The notes under the pieces are model-generated. The model saw only the letters and a list, made by a program, of their open reading frames with translations. It did no database searches and had not been told where the DNA came from. From Streptomyces mashuensis (GTDB lineage: Bacteria; Actinomycetota; Actinomycetes; Streptomycetales; Streptomycetaceae), in NCBI RefSeq assembly GCF_014654785.1, contig NZ_BNBD01000015.1, positions 1 through 64,000 of the forward strand: a stretch of 64,000 nucleotides of DNA, written 5' to 3'. Every line of letters starts with the position of its first letter. The first letter of the stretch is position 1. A program made the position numbers and the translations under genes. Positions 45,568 to 54,209 of this stretch are shown here, in pieces.

Positions 45568-46830
45568 TCAGGTGCGGGCCGTCTTGAGCCACGTCTGCTT
45601 CCCGGTGAGCATCCGCCACAGGCCCCACCAGCCGGCGGCGAACCAGATGTAGCCGTAGAAGACGAAGACGTGGGAGAGCAGGACGGCGCGGACGAGTCCG
45701 AGCCCCCGCTCCCGGCGGTGGTACACCCAGCCGTAGGCGTACGCCGCGGTGAAGGACAGGACGTAGGGGCCGATGACCCACATGGGCGAGATGAGCAGGC
45801 GTCCCGCCTCCAGCGACCCGAGGAGGGTGCCGCCGACGGCGACGAGGAAGGACAGCGGGAGCAGCGAGGTGAGCAGGATGAGGACCGGGCTGGACAGGTG
45901 GTACAGCAGGTCCACGGCGGCGCGGGTGGGCACCTCGCGGAGGATGAGCGGGACGAGACCGGCCGACTGCAGGTGGCCCTGGAACCAGCGGGACCGCTGC
46001 CGCACCAGGCGCCGTACGTCGAGCACGGCCTGCTGGGAGACGGCGGCGGTGGTGCAGTGGTGGTTGGTCCAGCCGCGGGCGATGAGACGGACTCCCAGGT
46101 CGAGGTCCTCGGTGAGGGAGTCGCTCCACGGGCCGCTGCCGTCCGGGCCGCACAGGGTGTCGAGTGCGGACAGGCGCATGAACTGGCCGTTGCCGCCCAT
46201 GCCGACGCTGCCGAAGTAGCGCCGGGCGGACTGGAAGATGTCGCCGTAGATGACGAACTCCATGTCCTGGAGGCGGGCCAGCAGGCCCTTGTGCCGGTTG
46301 TACATCCGCACGCCGATCTGGGTGGCGCCGGTGCGCGGATCGTCGAAATAGGGGTCGACGGCCTGGACCACGTGCGGGTCGAGCCGGCCGTCGGCGTCCA
46401 CGACGCAGACGATGACGTCGGCGGGGTCGTGGCCGTCGAGGATGCCGGACTCGCGCAGGTGGCGGATGCCGGCGTTCAGTGCCGCGCCCTTGCCCTTGCG
46501 GGCGTTGGGCAGCTGACGCTGGAGCAGACGCACGCGGCCGTCGTGGGCCGCCGCGGCCTGCCGGGCGATCTCGGCCGTCCGGTCGTCGGACGCGTCGTCG
46601 ATGACCAGGGCCAGGAAGTTCCCGGCCGGCAGACTGGTGATGCGGGCCAGGCTCTCGGCGAGCACTTTCTCCTCGTTCAGACAGGCCAGGAGAAAGACGT
46701 AGAGGCGCTCGGCGCGCGGTCCACGGGCATGTCGCATACGGCGTCTCGAGAGGACGAACAGCGTGCTGTTGTAGCAGGCCGCCATCACGATGATGGCGAT
46801 GCTGGCCCAGAGCAGAACCTCGGTGATCAT
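45568..46830 (-). CDS. Membrane GT2 polysaccharide synthase
   Basis: The 420-aa protein has one N-terminal helix, a cytosolic family-2 glycosyltransferase domain and three to four C-terminal helices. This is the layout of processive synthases such as PgaC, hyaluronan and chitin synthases. Key residues are in VIDDASDDRT, VVDADGRLDP (DxD), TEDLDLGVRL (catalytic base) and QRSRWFQG (the QxxRW motif of processive enzymes). It is coupled (ATGA) to a 66-aa membrane protein upstream. The sugar is unknown; GlcNAc or ManNAc is suggested by the neighbouring epimerase and deacetylase genes. Confidence 0.88.
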   Translation of the reverse strand: MITEVLLWASIAIIVMAACYNSTLFVLSRRRMRHARGPRAERLYVFLLACLNEEKVLAESLARITSLPAGNFLALVIDDASDDRTAEIARQAAAAHDGRVRLLQRQLPNARKGKGAALNAGIRHLRESGILDGHDPADVIVCVVDADGRLDPHVVQAVDPYFDDPRTGATQIGVRMYNRHKGLLARLQDMEFVIYGDIFQSARRYFGSVGMGGNGQFMRLSALDTLCGPDGSGPWSDSLTEDLDLGVRLIARGWTNHHCTTAAVSQQAVLDVRRLVRQRSRWFQGHLQSAGLVPLILREVPTRAAVDLLYHLSSPVLILLTSLLPLSFLVAVGGTLLGSLEAGRLLISPMWVIGPYVLSFTAAYAYGWVYHRRERGLGLVRAVLLSHVFVFYGYIWFAAGWWGLWRMLTGKQTWLKTART

Positions 46831-47027
46831 GAAGGGTCACCAGGGTTTCGCAGGACGTAGTACATCTTTGCCGAAAGAAGTATCACGGCTATCGCGCAGT
46901 AGAGCAGGAAGCCGGCCCCCGCCGCTTCCTGGAGGCCCCTGGCAAAGGGTATCCCCGGCAGAACCTCCGGTGCTGCCGTCAGTCCGGCCAAGGGCAGGAC
47001 TGTGCCCAGAGCGGGCTTTCCGTACAT
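46827..47027 (-). CDS. Small membrane partner of the GT2 synthase (66 aa)
   Basis: The product starts MYGKPALGTVLPLAGL and has two hydrophobic segments (about residues 6-24 and 36-58, with GFLLYCAIAVILLSAKMYYVL). It is translationally coupled to the GT2 gene by an ATGA overlap. Size, topology and position recall PgaD-like accessory subunits of PNAG synthases, although no sequence similarity can be claimed by eye. It is the first gene of this unit. Confidence 0.65.
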   Translation of the reverse strand: MYGKPALGTVLPLAGLTAAPEVLPGIPFARGLQEAAGAGFLLYCAIAVILLSAKMYYVLRNPGDPS

Positions 47028-47349
47028 GAGTTCCCCCCGGATTCCGCCTCGTCTTGAGGCGTGCGCTCGGAAGATATCAGATTACCGGGGTGGTTTCGTG
47101 GTGCATGGTGAGAGATGTTGATTCGGAACTGACAATTCTCCGAACCTACCGGTTGTTATGCCTGAACAATTGGGGGCTGTTACAGGTGTGGCGACTGGTC
47201 TGCACCAATCCGCTGTCCTCAATTGCGCGCTCCGGACCAAATTTGTCTATTGACACCCTTCTCTCTGGGCACAAGAATCAGCCAACTGTCGGGCCACGGC
47301 CCCTCGGGGGAGGGGACGGCAACAGCTCGTCAATCAGGGGGAAACAACA
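47028..47349. promoter_or_regulatory. Divergent promoter region of the polysaccharide locus
   Basis: This 322-bp gap is A/T-rich for the genome. On the + strand TTGACA (47250-47255) and AAGAAT (47273-47278) are 17 bp apart, a plausible vegetative promoter with a ~65-nt untranslated leader before the gene at 47350. I see no gene and no clear inverted repeat. Confidence 0.5.
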
Positions 47350-49194
47350 ATGAAAGAATTGCGGGGGAGATCAGGGATTTCCCGGGTCTCGCTCATCCTG
47401 GCCCTCGTCGCCGCCCTGCTGGGCGGCGTCGCGTTTTCCGCCGGGGCGGAGGGCGCGGCGGACGGCGGCCGGACCCGCCCGCCGCACGGACTCGCCGGCG
47501 TCGGCCCGGCATCGCTCTCCGGGGCCGGCAGCGGCGACCTCAAGAAATGGGCCGCCGACCGGCTGCAGAAGGACCAGCTGCGCCAGGCGCACAAACTGAC
47601 GATCACTCCGGCGCCCGCGCCGAAGACCACCGCGCAGACCGCGGCGGCCCCGGTCCAGCCCCTGGCGGCAGCGGCCGGCACCTCCGCCCTCGTCCTCTAC
47701 GACACCACCGGCCCCTACGGCTACCTCGGCGAGCTCTACGCCATGGCCGTCGCCAACCTGGCCGGCCACTTCGGCACCGTCACCAGCAAGCCCGTCTCCG
47801 CCTACACGGCGGGCATGACCGAGCAGTACACCGCCACCATCTACATCGGCTCCACCTACTACGGCGGCACCCTGCCCGACGCCATCCCGGCCGCGTTCTA
47901 CCAGGACGCGATGAAGACCAGCCGTCCGGTCACCTGGGTCGGCGACAACATCTGGGGCATGGCCAACGCGGTCGGCATCGAGAACTTCAAGCAGAAGTAC
48001 GGCTGGGACCCGACCAACTCGTACTACGAGACCAACGGCACGGTCGGCAACATCAACAAGGTCACGTACAAGAACCAGGATCTGACCCGGAAGATCCCGG
48101 CCGGCTTCGACGGCGGCGTGCTGCACCCCGCCCTCTCCGGCACCGGGTACCCGGCGCCGAACCAGCTGGCCGTCGCCACCGACGCCAACAGCGGCGCCAC
48201 CAGCCCCTGGGCCCTGCGCACGGCGAACCTCACCTACGTGGGTGAGATCCCGTTCAGCTACGTCTCCGAGTCCGACCGCGTCATCGTCTTCGAGGACCTG
48301 CTCTTCGACGGCCTGGCACCGGCGACGGCGGAGCGGCACCGGGCGTTCGTCCGGCTCGAGGACATCAGCCCCAAGTCGGACCCGGCCGAGCTGACGGCCA
48401 TGGCGGACTACCTCTACAGCCAGAAGATCCCGTACGGCATCAACGTCATCCCGACGTACACCGACCCCAAGGGCGTGTACAACGGCGGGAAGGCCGAGAC
48501 CGTCACGCTGGCGCAGGCCCCGCAGGTCGTCTCGGCGCTGAAGTACATGCTCCAGCGCGGCGCGGTCCTGATGGAGCACGGCTACACGCACCAGTACAGC
48601 AACGTCAACAACCCGTACACCGGCGTCACCGGCGACGACTTCGAGTTCTTCCGCGCCCACGTCGACGCCTCGGACAACGTCGTCTACGACGGTCCGGTCT
48701 CCGGCGACTCCACCGTGTGGGCGCAGTCGCGGGTCACGTCGGGGCTGGCGGGCTTCGCCGCGGCCGGGCTGCCCAAGCCCACGCTGTGGACCACCCCGCA
48801 CTACGCGGGCTCGGCCACCGACTACCGCGCCATCTCGCCCAACTTCAGCGCCCGGCTGGAGCGTTCGCTGTACTTCGCGGGAACGCTGAGCGGCCAGCCC
48901 GTGAACGCGGCGCGATACATCGGGCAGTTCTTCCCCTACGCGGTGAAGGACGTCTACGGTACGACCGTGCTGCCCGAGAACATCGGCAACTACGAGCCCG
49001 TGCCGTACAACAACCACCCGGCCCGGCTCCCCGCCGACCTCGTCGCCTCGGCCAAGGCCAACCTGGCCGTCCGCGACGGCGTGGCGAGCTTCTTCTACCA
49101 CCCCTACTACCCCGTGCAGCCGCTGAAGGACACGATCGAGGGCATCAAGGCCCTCGGCTACACCTTCGTCGGCCCGACGGACCTGGCCCAGTAG
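47350..49194 (+). CDS. Secreted DUF2334 (polysaccharide-deacetylase-like) protein
   Basis: The 614-aa protein has a signal peptide (residues 1-33, SLILALVAALLGGVAFSAGA), an Ala/Pro-rich linker, and a glutamine-amidotransferase-like fold segment (about 110-230). A DUF2334 domain covers about 300-610. Candidate metal ligands are the Asp of VRLEDISPKSDP and the histidines of MEHGYTHQYSN; PYGINVIPTY and FFYHPYYPVQP are also typical of the deacetylase superfamily. It probably de-N-acetylates an extracellular glycan. It diverges from the GT2 unit and precedes a GH113-like gene. Confidence 0.8.
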   Translation: MKELRGRSGISRVSLILALVAALLGGVAFSAGAEGAADGGRTRPPHGLAGVGPASLSGAGSGDLKKWAADRLQKDQLRQAHKLTITPAPAPKTTAQTAAAPVQPLAAAAGTSALVLYDTTGPYGYLGELYAMAVANLAGHFGTVTSKPVSAYTAGMTEQYTATIYIGSTYYGGTLPDAIPAAFYQDAMKTSRPVTWVGDNIWGMANAVGIENFKQKYGWDPTNSYYETNGTVGNINKVTYKNQDLTRKIPAGFDGGVLHPALSGTGYPAPNQLAVATDANSGATSPWALRTANLTYVGEIPFSYVSESDRVIVFEDLLFDGLAPATAERHRAFVRLEDISPKSDPAELTAMADYLYSQKIPYGINVIPTYTDPKGVYNGGKAETVTLAQAPQVVSALKYMLQRGAVLMEHGYTHQYSNVNNPYTGVTGDDFEFFRAHVDASDNVVYDGPVSGDSTVWAQSRVTSGLAGFAAAGLPKPTLWTTPHYAGSATDYRAISPNFSARLERSLYFAGTLSGQPVNAARYIGQFFPYAVKDVYGTTVLPENIGNYEPVPYNNHPARLPADLVASAKANLAVRDGVASFFYHPYYPVQPLKDTIEGIKALGYTFVGPTDLAQ

Positions 49195-49249
49195 GACCGG
49201 GCCCGGCGGTGCGCACGCACGGAGTACGCAAGACGGAGGGACAGGTTCC

Positions 49250-50320
49250 GTGAAAGCGATGAAGAGGGCGGCCGCCGCGCTGACGGCGGTGGCGGCCCTC
49301 TTCGTCGCCGGATGCTCCTCTTCCGGCGACGAAGAAGGCCCCGGGCCCACGCCCTCCGGCGACCGGAGCGGACGGCCCGACGACGGGAAGGCGAGCGGCA
49401 TGCGGGGCATGACGCTGCCCTCCTGGAACACCGAGGACTACCGCAGTCCGCAAGCCGGAACGTATCTGCGCCAGATCGCGGCCACGGGTGCCCGGTGGGT
49501 GACGTTCACCCCCACCTGGTACCAGGACCGCATCACCGACTCGGCCATGCGGGTCACCGAGGAGACCGCGAGCGACGACAGCCTGCGGGCCATCGTCCGC
49601 CAGGCCCACGACCTGGGCCTGAAGACGATGGTCAAGCCGCATGTCGACATAAGGAAGGGCGGGGACCGGGCGGAGATCCGGCCGAAGGACCCCGACGCCT
49701 GGTTCGCCGCGTACGAACGCTTCATCACGCACTACGCGCAGCTGTCGGCCGAGGCGGGCGTGGAGCAGTTCTCGGTCGGTACGGAGCTGGCCGGCACCTC
49801 GGAGGACGGGGAGCGCTGGGGGAAGGTCATCGCCGCCGTCCGCGCCCGCTACAAGGGCCCGCTGACATACGCGGCCAACTACGACGAGTACAAGAAGATC
49901 CCGTTCTGGAAGGATCTCGACGTCATCGGGATCGACGCCTACTGGCCGCTGGCGGACAAGGCCACCACCGACGCGGCGGCGCTGCGGGAGGCGTGGCAGC
50001 CCGTCGTCAAGGAGCTCGCGGCCTTCTCGGAGCGCCAGCACCGCAAGGTGCTGTTCACGGAGGCCGGTTACGTCAGCCAGCGCGGCTCGACGACGGCCCC
50101 GTACTCGTGGACGGTGAGCAAGCGGGACGGCGACGCCGAACAGGCCGCGGCCTACGAGGCGCTGCTGGCGGTGTTCGAGGGCAAGTCCTGGTGGGCGGGC
50201 GTGTGCTGGTGGATGTGGGACGACTGGCCGGGCAGCGGCGAGACCGCCAAGCGCCTGGCGTACACGCCGCACGGCAAGCCGGCGGAGAAGGTGCTGCGCA
50301 AGTGGTGGGGCAAGGGCTGA
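49250..50320 (+). CDS. GH113-like glycoside hydrolase lipoprotein
   Basis: The 356-aa product has a lipoprotein signal peptide with lipobox LFVAGC (Cys22). A TIM-barrel hydrolase follows: MRGMTLPSWNTEDY, WVTFTPTWYQD, KTMVKPHVDIR, a candidate acid/base Glu in FSVGTELAGT and a candidate nucleophile Glu in VLFTEAGYVSQ, then WWAGVCWWMWDDWP. The layout resembles GH113 (beta-mannanase-like) enzymes. It lies 55 bp after the deacetylase gene with an upstream AGGGACAGG site, so the two may be co-transcribed and trim the same polymer. Confidence 0.8.
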   Translation: MKAMKRAAAALTAVAALFVAGCSSSGDEEGPGPTPSGDRSGRPDDGKASGMRGMTLPSWNTEDYRSPQAGTYLRQIAATGARWVTFTPTWYQDRITDSAMRVTEETASDDSLRAIVRQAHDLGLKTMVKPHVDIRKGGDRAEIRPKDPDAWFAAYERFITHYAQLSAEAGVEQFSVGTELAGTSEDGERWGKVIAAVRARYKGPLTYAANYDEYKKIPFWKDLDVIGIDAYWPLADKATTDAAALREAWQPVVKELAAFSERQHRKVLFTEAGYVSQRGSTTAPYSWTVSKRDGDAEQAAAYEALLAVFEGKSWWAGVCWWMWDDWPGSGETAKRLAYTPHGKPAEKVLRKWWGKG

Positions 50321-50362
50321 GCCACTGAGCCCGGGCCGGCGGGACCGGTGGCGGGTGGCCGG

Positions 50363-50385
50363 CCGGCCGGTGGTCGACCGGCCGG
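50363..50385. terminator. Terminator between convergent genes
   Basis: CCGGCCGGT (50363-50371) and ACCGGCCGG (50377-50385) form a perfect 9-bp stem with a GGTCG loop. It lies between the stop of the GH113-like gene and that of the convergent metallopeptidase-like gene. Confidence 0.75.
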
Positions 50386-50389
50386 TGGT

Positions 50390-51274
50390 CTACGTGTCGC
50401 AGTCCCACTCGGACCGGCACAGCGTGCACCGGGCCCGCAGCCGGCCCCGCACGGGCACCCTGATGCGCTGGTGGCAGGCGGGACAGGGGAAGCTGACCCG
50501 CAGCGGGCCGGTGCCGCCGCCGGCCTCGAAGGCGTAGCCCGCACCGGCGGACGCCCGCCGGGCCCGCCGGTCGCGCCCGTAGCGCAGCCGGGCCGTGAGC
50601 CCGGCTGCTGCGAGCGGCGGGCAGCGCTCCTCCTCGCGGGCCCGTTGCCGCCCGCGGACGTACGCGTCGTAGCCCTGGGCGCTGGTGAACCACGGCGCGG
50701 GGTCCTCGCCGAACAGCGCCGCGCGCTTGGCCAGGACGTAGCCGAACTCCTCGGGCGTGAGATAGCCCAGCTTCTGCTTGCTCACGGCCGACTCGCGGTA
50801 GGCGTCGAGCAGCAGCCAGCCCGAGCCGAGGTAGGCGGTCACGGTGTCGGTGAGGATCTCGTTGTCCCGGGTGCCGGGGAACTCCAGGCCCAGCCGGTGC
50901 AGGTAGACGTGTGTGACCTCGTGCGCGAGGGCGGCGCCGATGTCCTGGCGGTGGGTCTTGAAGCGGGTGTTGAGCTCGATGAAGTACTCGGGCCCGGCGG
51001 CGAGTTCGACGCCGGCGGCGTGGGTCATGTCGCGGAAGGACACGATCATCCGGGCGTCGGGCAGCCGCAGGTGGCGCACGATCTCGCCGGCCACCCGCTG
51101 GACGCCGAGGTAGAGGTCCTCGGCGTCGGAGAAGGCGACGTCCGCCGGCGGCAGGCTGGCGGCGAAGGACCGTACGCCGTCGCAGGAGAGCCGGCGGTAC
51201 AGGGCGGTGAGGGCCGAGCGGACGGTGGGCAGGTGCGGGAATCCGTGCTCGACGGCGAAGTCGTCCGTGCCCAC
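50390..51274 (-). CDS. Zinc metallopeptidase-like protein with C-terminal zinc ribbon
   Basis: The 294-aa cytosolic protein carries ALAHEVTHVYLHRLG (HExxH type) near residue 120, followed about 25 residues later by the NEILTDTVTAYLG glutamate/aspartate helix expected of a gluzincin. The C-terminus has two Cys pairs, PCPACHQRIRV and CTLCRSEWDC, which form a zinc ribbon after a basic linker. No signal peptide is present. I do not recognise a named family. The GTG at 51274 is the only good start, with a weak ribosome-binding site (GGGTGG). Confidence 0.65.
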   Translation of the reverse strand: MGTDDFAVEHGFPHLPTVRSALTALYRRLSCDGVRSFAASLPPADVAFSDAEDLYLGVQRVAGEIVRHLRLPDARMIVSFRDMTHAAGVELAAGPEYFIELNTRFKTHRQDIGAALAHEVTHVYLHRLGLEFPGTRDNEILTDTVTAYLGSGWLLLDAYRESAVSKQKLGYLTPEEFGYVLAKRAALFGEDPAPWFTSAQGYDAYVRGRQRAREEERCPPLAAAGLTARLRYGRDRRARRASAGAGYAFEAGGGTGPLRVSFPCPACHQRIRVPVRGRLRARCTLCRSEWDCDT

Positions 51275-51582
51275 CCGTGACCACCCCCGTTGCGGACCGG
51301 CGCCGGGTGACCGGGTGCCCGGCGCCCGGAGGTCCGGCGCCCGGATACCTGCGTGCTTCCACTGTAGGGCGGCGGGGGTCGCGGGTGGCCGCGCGCGGGG
51401 CGGTGCCCTGGACGACTGGCCGAAAAGGCGGCTACGGGGGCGCTGTGCGCCGGTCGATAATCGCAGGACGCGCAGCGTCTTGTCATGAGCGCGTCATTCT
51501 TTCGCCGTGCTCCGTTGCCCGACCTGTTCCCCCCACCGCACAAGGCGATGCGCGCACCACCTCCCACGAAAGGAACACCCCC
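51275..51582. promoter_or_regulatory. Divergent intergenic region before the trypsin gene (308 bp)
   Basis: The gap holds a hairpin with 9-bp arms (GGCGCCGGG 51299-51307, CCCGGCGCC 51318-51326) near the peptidase start. GATAAT at 51456 lacks a matching -35. GAAAGGAAC lies 7 nt before the trypsin GTG. No gene is seen. Confidence 0.4.
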
Positions 51583-52377
51583 GTGCGCGACCACCTCACC
51601 GTGCTCCGCAGAACCGCCGCGGCCGGCGCCGTCGCCCTCGCCGCCCTCAGCCTCACCCCCGGCACCGCCCAGGCCCGGCCCGCCGACCCCGGCCCCGGCG
51701 TCGTCGGCGGCGTCCCCGCCCAGCAGGGCGAATTCCCCTGGATGGTCCGGCTCTCCATGGGCTGCGGCGGCGCCCTCTACACCCAGCAGATCGTCCTCAC
51801 CGCCGCCCACTGCGTCTCCGGCAGCGGCGCCAACACCTCCATCACCGCCACCGCCGGCGTCGTCGACCTCAACTCCTCCCAGGCCATCAAGGTCAAGTCG
51901 ACCCGCGTCCTCCAGGCCCCCGGCTACAACGGCACCGGCAAGGACTGGGCGCTGATCAAACTCGCCAAGCCCATCAACCTCCCCACCCTCAAGATCGCCA
52001 ACACCACCGCCTACAACAACGGCACCTTCACCATCGCCGGCTGGGGCGCCGACCAGGAGGGCGGCAGCCAGCAGCGCACGCTCCTCAAGGCCACGGTGCC
52101 CTTCGTCGACGACGCCACCTGCCAGGAGGCCTACGGTGGCAGCCTCACCCCCGGCGACGAGATCTGCGCCGGCTACATGGACACCGGCGGCGTCGACACC
52201 TGCCAGGGCGACTCCGGCGGCCCCATGTTCCGCAAGGACGACACCGGCGCCTGGATCGAGGTCGGCATCGTCAGCTGGGGCGAGGGCTGCGCCCGGCCCG
52301 GCAAACCCGGCGTCTACACCGAGGTGAGCACCTTCGCCAAGGACATCGCCTCGGGCGCGGCGAGCCTGGGCGGCTGA
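51583..52377 (+). CDS. Secreted trypsin-like serine protease
   Basis: The 264-aa preproenzyme has a signal peptide (residues 1-30, LRRTAAAGAVALAALS to TAQA) and a short propeptide. The mature N-terminus is VVGGVPAQQGEFPW. The S1A triad is His in LTAAHCV, Asp in DWALIKL and Ser in GDSGGP. Asp six residues before the serine (DTCQGDSGG) predicts cleavage after Arg or Lys. Length and order match Streptomyces griseus trypsin. GAAAGGAAC precedes the GTG. Confidence 0.94.
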   Translation: MRDHLTVLRRTAAAGAVALAALSLTPGTAQARPADPGPGVVGGVPAQQGEFPWMVRLSMGCGGALYTQQIVLTAAHCVSGSGANTSITATAGVVDLNSSQAIKVKSTRVLQAPGYNGTGKDWALIKLAKPINLPTLKIANTTAYNNGTFTIAGWGADQEGGSQQRTLLKATVPFVDDATCQEAYGGSLTPGDEICAGYMDTGGVDTCQGDSGGPMFRKDDTGAWIEVGIVSWGEGCARPGKPGVYTEVSTFAKDIASGAASLGG

Positions 52378-52747
52378 CCCCCGCGACACGGCCGGACGGT
52401 GGACCCCGCACCGCCCGGGAGGCGCGCCGGGCCTGCCCACCCTTTGGGCGCCCCGGACCACCCCTGGGGGTGTCCCTCACCCACCCGACCGCACCCCTCC
52501 GCCGGGGCCGGGCCGACCCGTACGGCCCAGCCCCGGCGGGCCCCGCCCCGCCCGCGCGCGGGGCTCCGGCGCAGCTCACCGCCATCTCGGGGAGGACGCC
52601 ACGGCCGCTCGTCATACTTTCGGCGGAGACGAGAATGGTCGGACAGTCGAGGTGTGGGCCGCCTGAACGTCCGTAACGTAAAGGGAGTGGTCCGCCGGGC
52701 AGCCGGCGGGCCCCGCCCCGCTGTCCGTTACGGAAAGGCACGTCCCC
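52378..52747 (+). promoter_or_regulatory. Intergenic region after the trypsin gene (370 bp)
   Basis: A bulged hairpin (52455-52475) probably terminates the protease transcript. Further on, CCGTAACG (52671-52678) and CGTTACGG (52726-52733) form a distant 8-bp dyad around an inner perfect hairpin, CCGCCGG/CCGGCGG (52692-52709), just before the next start. This leader structure could regulate translation. No gene is seen. Confidence 0.45.
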
Positions 52748-53461
52748 GTGTCCGTGAAGTCCCGCATCGCCACCGCCGCCGTCCTCACCGCCGCCGTCGC
52801 GGCCGTGGCGTACCCGACGGCCGGCGCCTTCGCCGCGGGCAGGCCGGACACCGACACCCGGCCGCACCACTCGGGCACCACCACCCAGCAGGTCATGCTC
52901 CCCGACGGCAGCCGGGCCCGGCTCACCACCGGCAGCGAGGGCACCAGCGTCGTCGTCCTCACCCGCGGCAAGCTCCAGCGGATCATCAACACCCACCGGC
53001 CCGCCGCCGACCTGGACCGGCTCCACCTGCGCATCATCGGCGGCGACACCAGTCGGCCCACCCTGCGCGCCCAACTGGACGGCGCCCGCCTCACCCACTA
53101 CTACGACTTCGCCTCCGGCTCCCTGCGGCACACCCTCGACGGCAGCGACCACGGCCGCGCGACCACCCCCGGCACGACCCTCTCCACCTACCGCGCCACC
53201 ACCTCCGAAGCCCACCCCGCCGGGCACACCGGCGACCGCCCGGCGACGGCCACGACGCAGACGCACAAGCGCCCGCCGCACGACTCCTCCGGCAACCCCG
53301 TCAAGCGCGTCGTCGAGGCCGGCCAGGTGATCAAGGCCAGCCATGACGCCGGTGACGTCCGCACCCCCGTCCTCTACGGCGGTGCGGCCCTGCTCGCCGC
53401 CGGGGCCGGCGCCTACGGCGTACGCCTGGCCGTGCGCCGCACCGGGCGCGGCGAGAGCTGA
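52748..53461 (+). CDS. Secreted protein with C-terminal membrane anchor
   Basis: The 237-aa product has a signal peptide (VLTAAVAAVAYPTAGAFA, cleavage near 30), a domain of about 45-130 (QQVMLPDGSRARLTTG, SVVVLTRGKLQRIINTH), a Thr/His/Pro-rich linker, and a C-terminal hydrophobic helix (about 209-228) ending in RRTGRGES, as for tail-anchored surface proteins. I do not recognise the family. It lies 46 bp upstream of the two-component genes and may be their target or sensor partner. Confidence 0.65.
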   Translation: MSVKSRIATAAVLTAAVAAVAYPTAGAFAAGRPDTDTRPHHSGTTTQQVMLPDGSRARLTTGSEGTSVVVLTRGKLQRIINTHRPAADLDRLHLRIIGGDTSRPTLRAQLDGARLTHYYDFASGSLRHTLDGSDHGRATTPGTTLSTYRATTSEAHPAGHTGDRPATATTQTHKRPPHDSSGNPVKRVVEAGQVIKASHDAGDVRTPVLYGGAALLAAGAGAYGVRLAVRRTGRGES

Positions 53462-53507
53462 CCGGGACGGCCGGCCGCCGGCCGCAGGACGAAGGGCAGA
53501 CACCGCC

Positions 53508-54209
53508 ATGCCGATCACCGTGGTCATCGCCGACGACCAGGAGATGGTCCGCACCGGTTTCCGCATGATCCTGGAGAGCCGGCCCGACATCGAGGTCGTC
53601 GCCGACGTCGTCGACGGCGAGGCCGCGCTGGAGGCCGTCGAACGCCTCGACCCCGACGTCCTCCTCCTCGACATCCGCATGCCCAAGCTGGACGGACTGG
53701 AGGTCACCCGCCGGCTGTCCGAGCGGTCCGCCACCCGCCCCGAGCACGGCGGCCGGCCCCGCATCGTCATCGTCACCACCTTCGACCTCGACGAATACGT
53801 GCACACCGCACTGCACAACGGCGCCTCCGGCTTCCTGCTGAAGGACGCCAGCCCCGCGATGCTCGTCGAGGCCGTGCAGGCCGCCGCCATCGGCGACTCC
53901 CTCATCTCGCCTGCCATCACCGTGCGGCTGCTGCGCGACATGGCGCCCTCCACCGCCACCCCGGCCCCGGGCGCCGGCGCCGGGCGCCCCGTCCGGCAGC
54001 CCGCCGAGCCCCTCACCGACCGCGAGGCCGACGTCGTGCGCTGCCTGGCCCGCGGCGCCACCAACGCGGAGATCGCCGCCGAACTGTTCGTCTCCCTGTC
54101 CACGGTCAAGACCCACCTGGCCAACGTGCAGACCAAGCTGGACGCCCGCAACCGCGTCGAGATCGCCGCCTGGGCCTGGGAGAGCGGGCTGGCCTCGGGC
54201 TCCACGTGA
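53508..54209 (+). CDS. NarL/FixJ-type response regulator
   Basis: The 233-aa regulator has a receiver domain (residues 1-120) with acidic residues in IADDQEMVR, the phosphoacceptor Asp in LLLDIRMPKLDG (near residue 54) and the Lys of LLKDASPAM. A Pro/Ala/Gly linker leads to a LuxR-type HTH (LTDREADVVRCLARGATNAE and SLSTVKTHLANV). It overlaps the histidine kinase gene by 4 nt. The start ATG 53508 is preceded by GAAGGGCAGA. Confidence 0.93.
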   Translation: MPITVVIADDQEMVRTGFRMILESRPDIEVVADVVDGEAALEAVERLDPDVLLLDIRMPKLDGLEVTRRLSERSATRPEHGGRPRIVIVTTFDLDEYVHTALHNGASGFLLKDASPAMLVEAVQAAAIGDSLISPAITVRLLRDMAPSTATPAPGAGAGRPVRQPAEPLTDREADVVRCLARGATNAEIAAELFVSLSTVKTHLANVQTKLDARNRVEIAAWAWESGLASGST

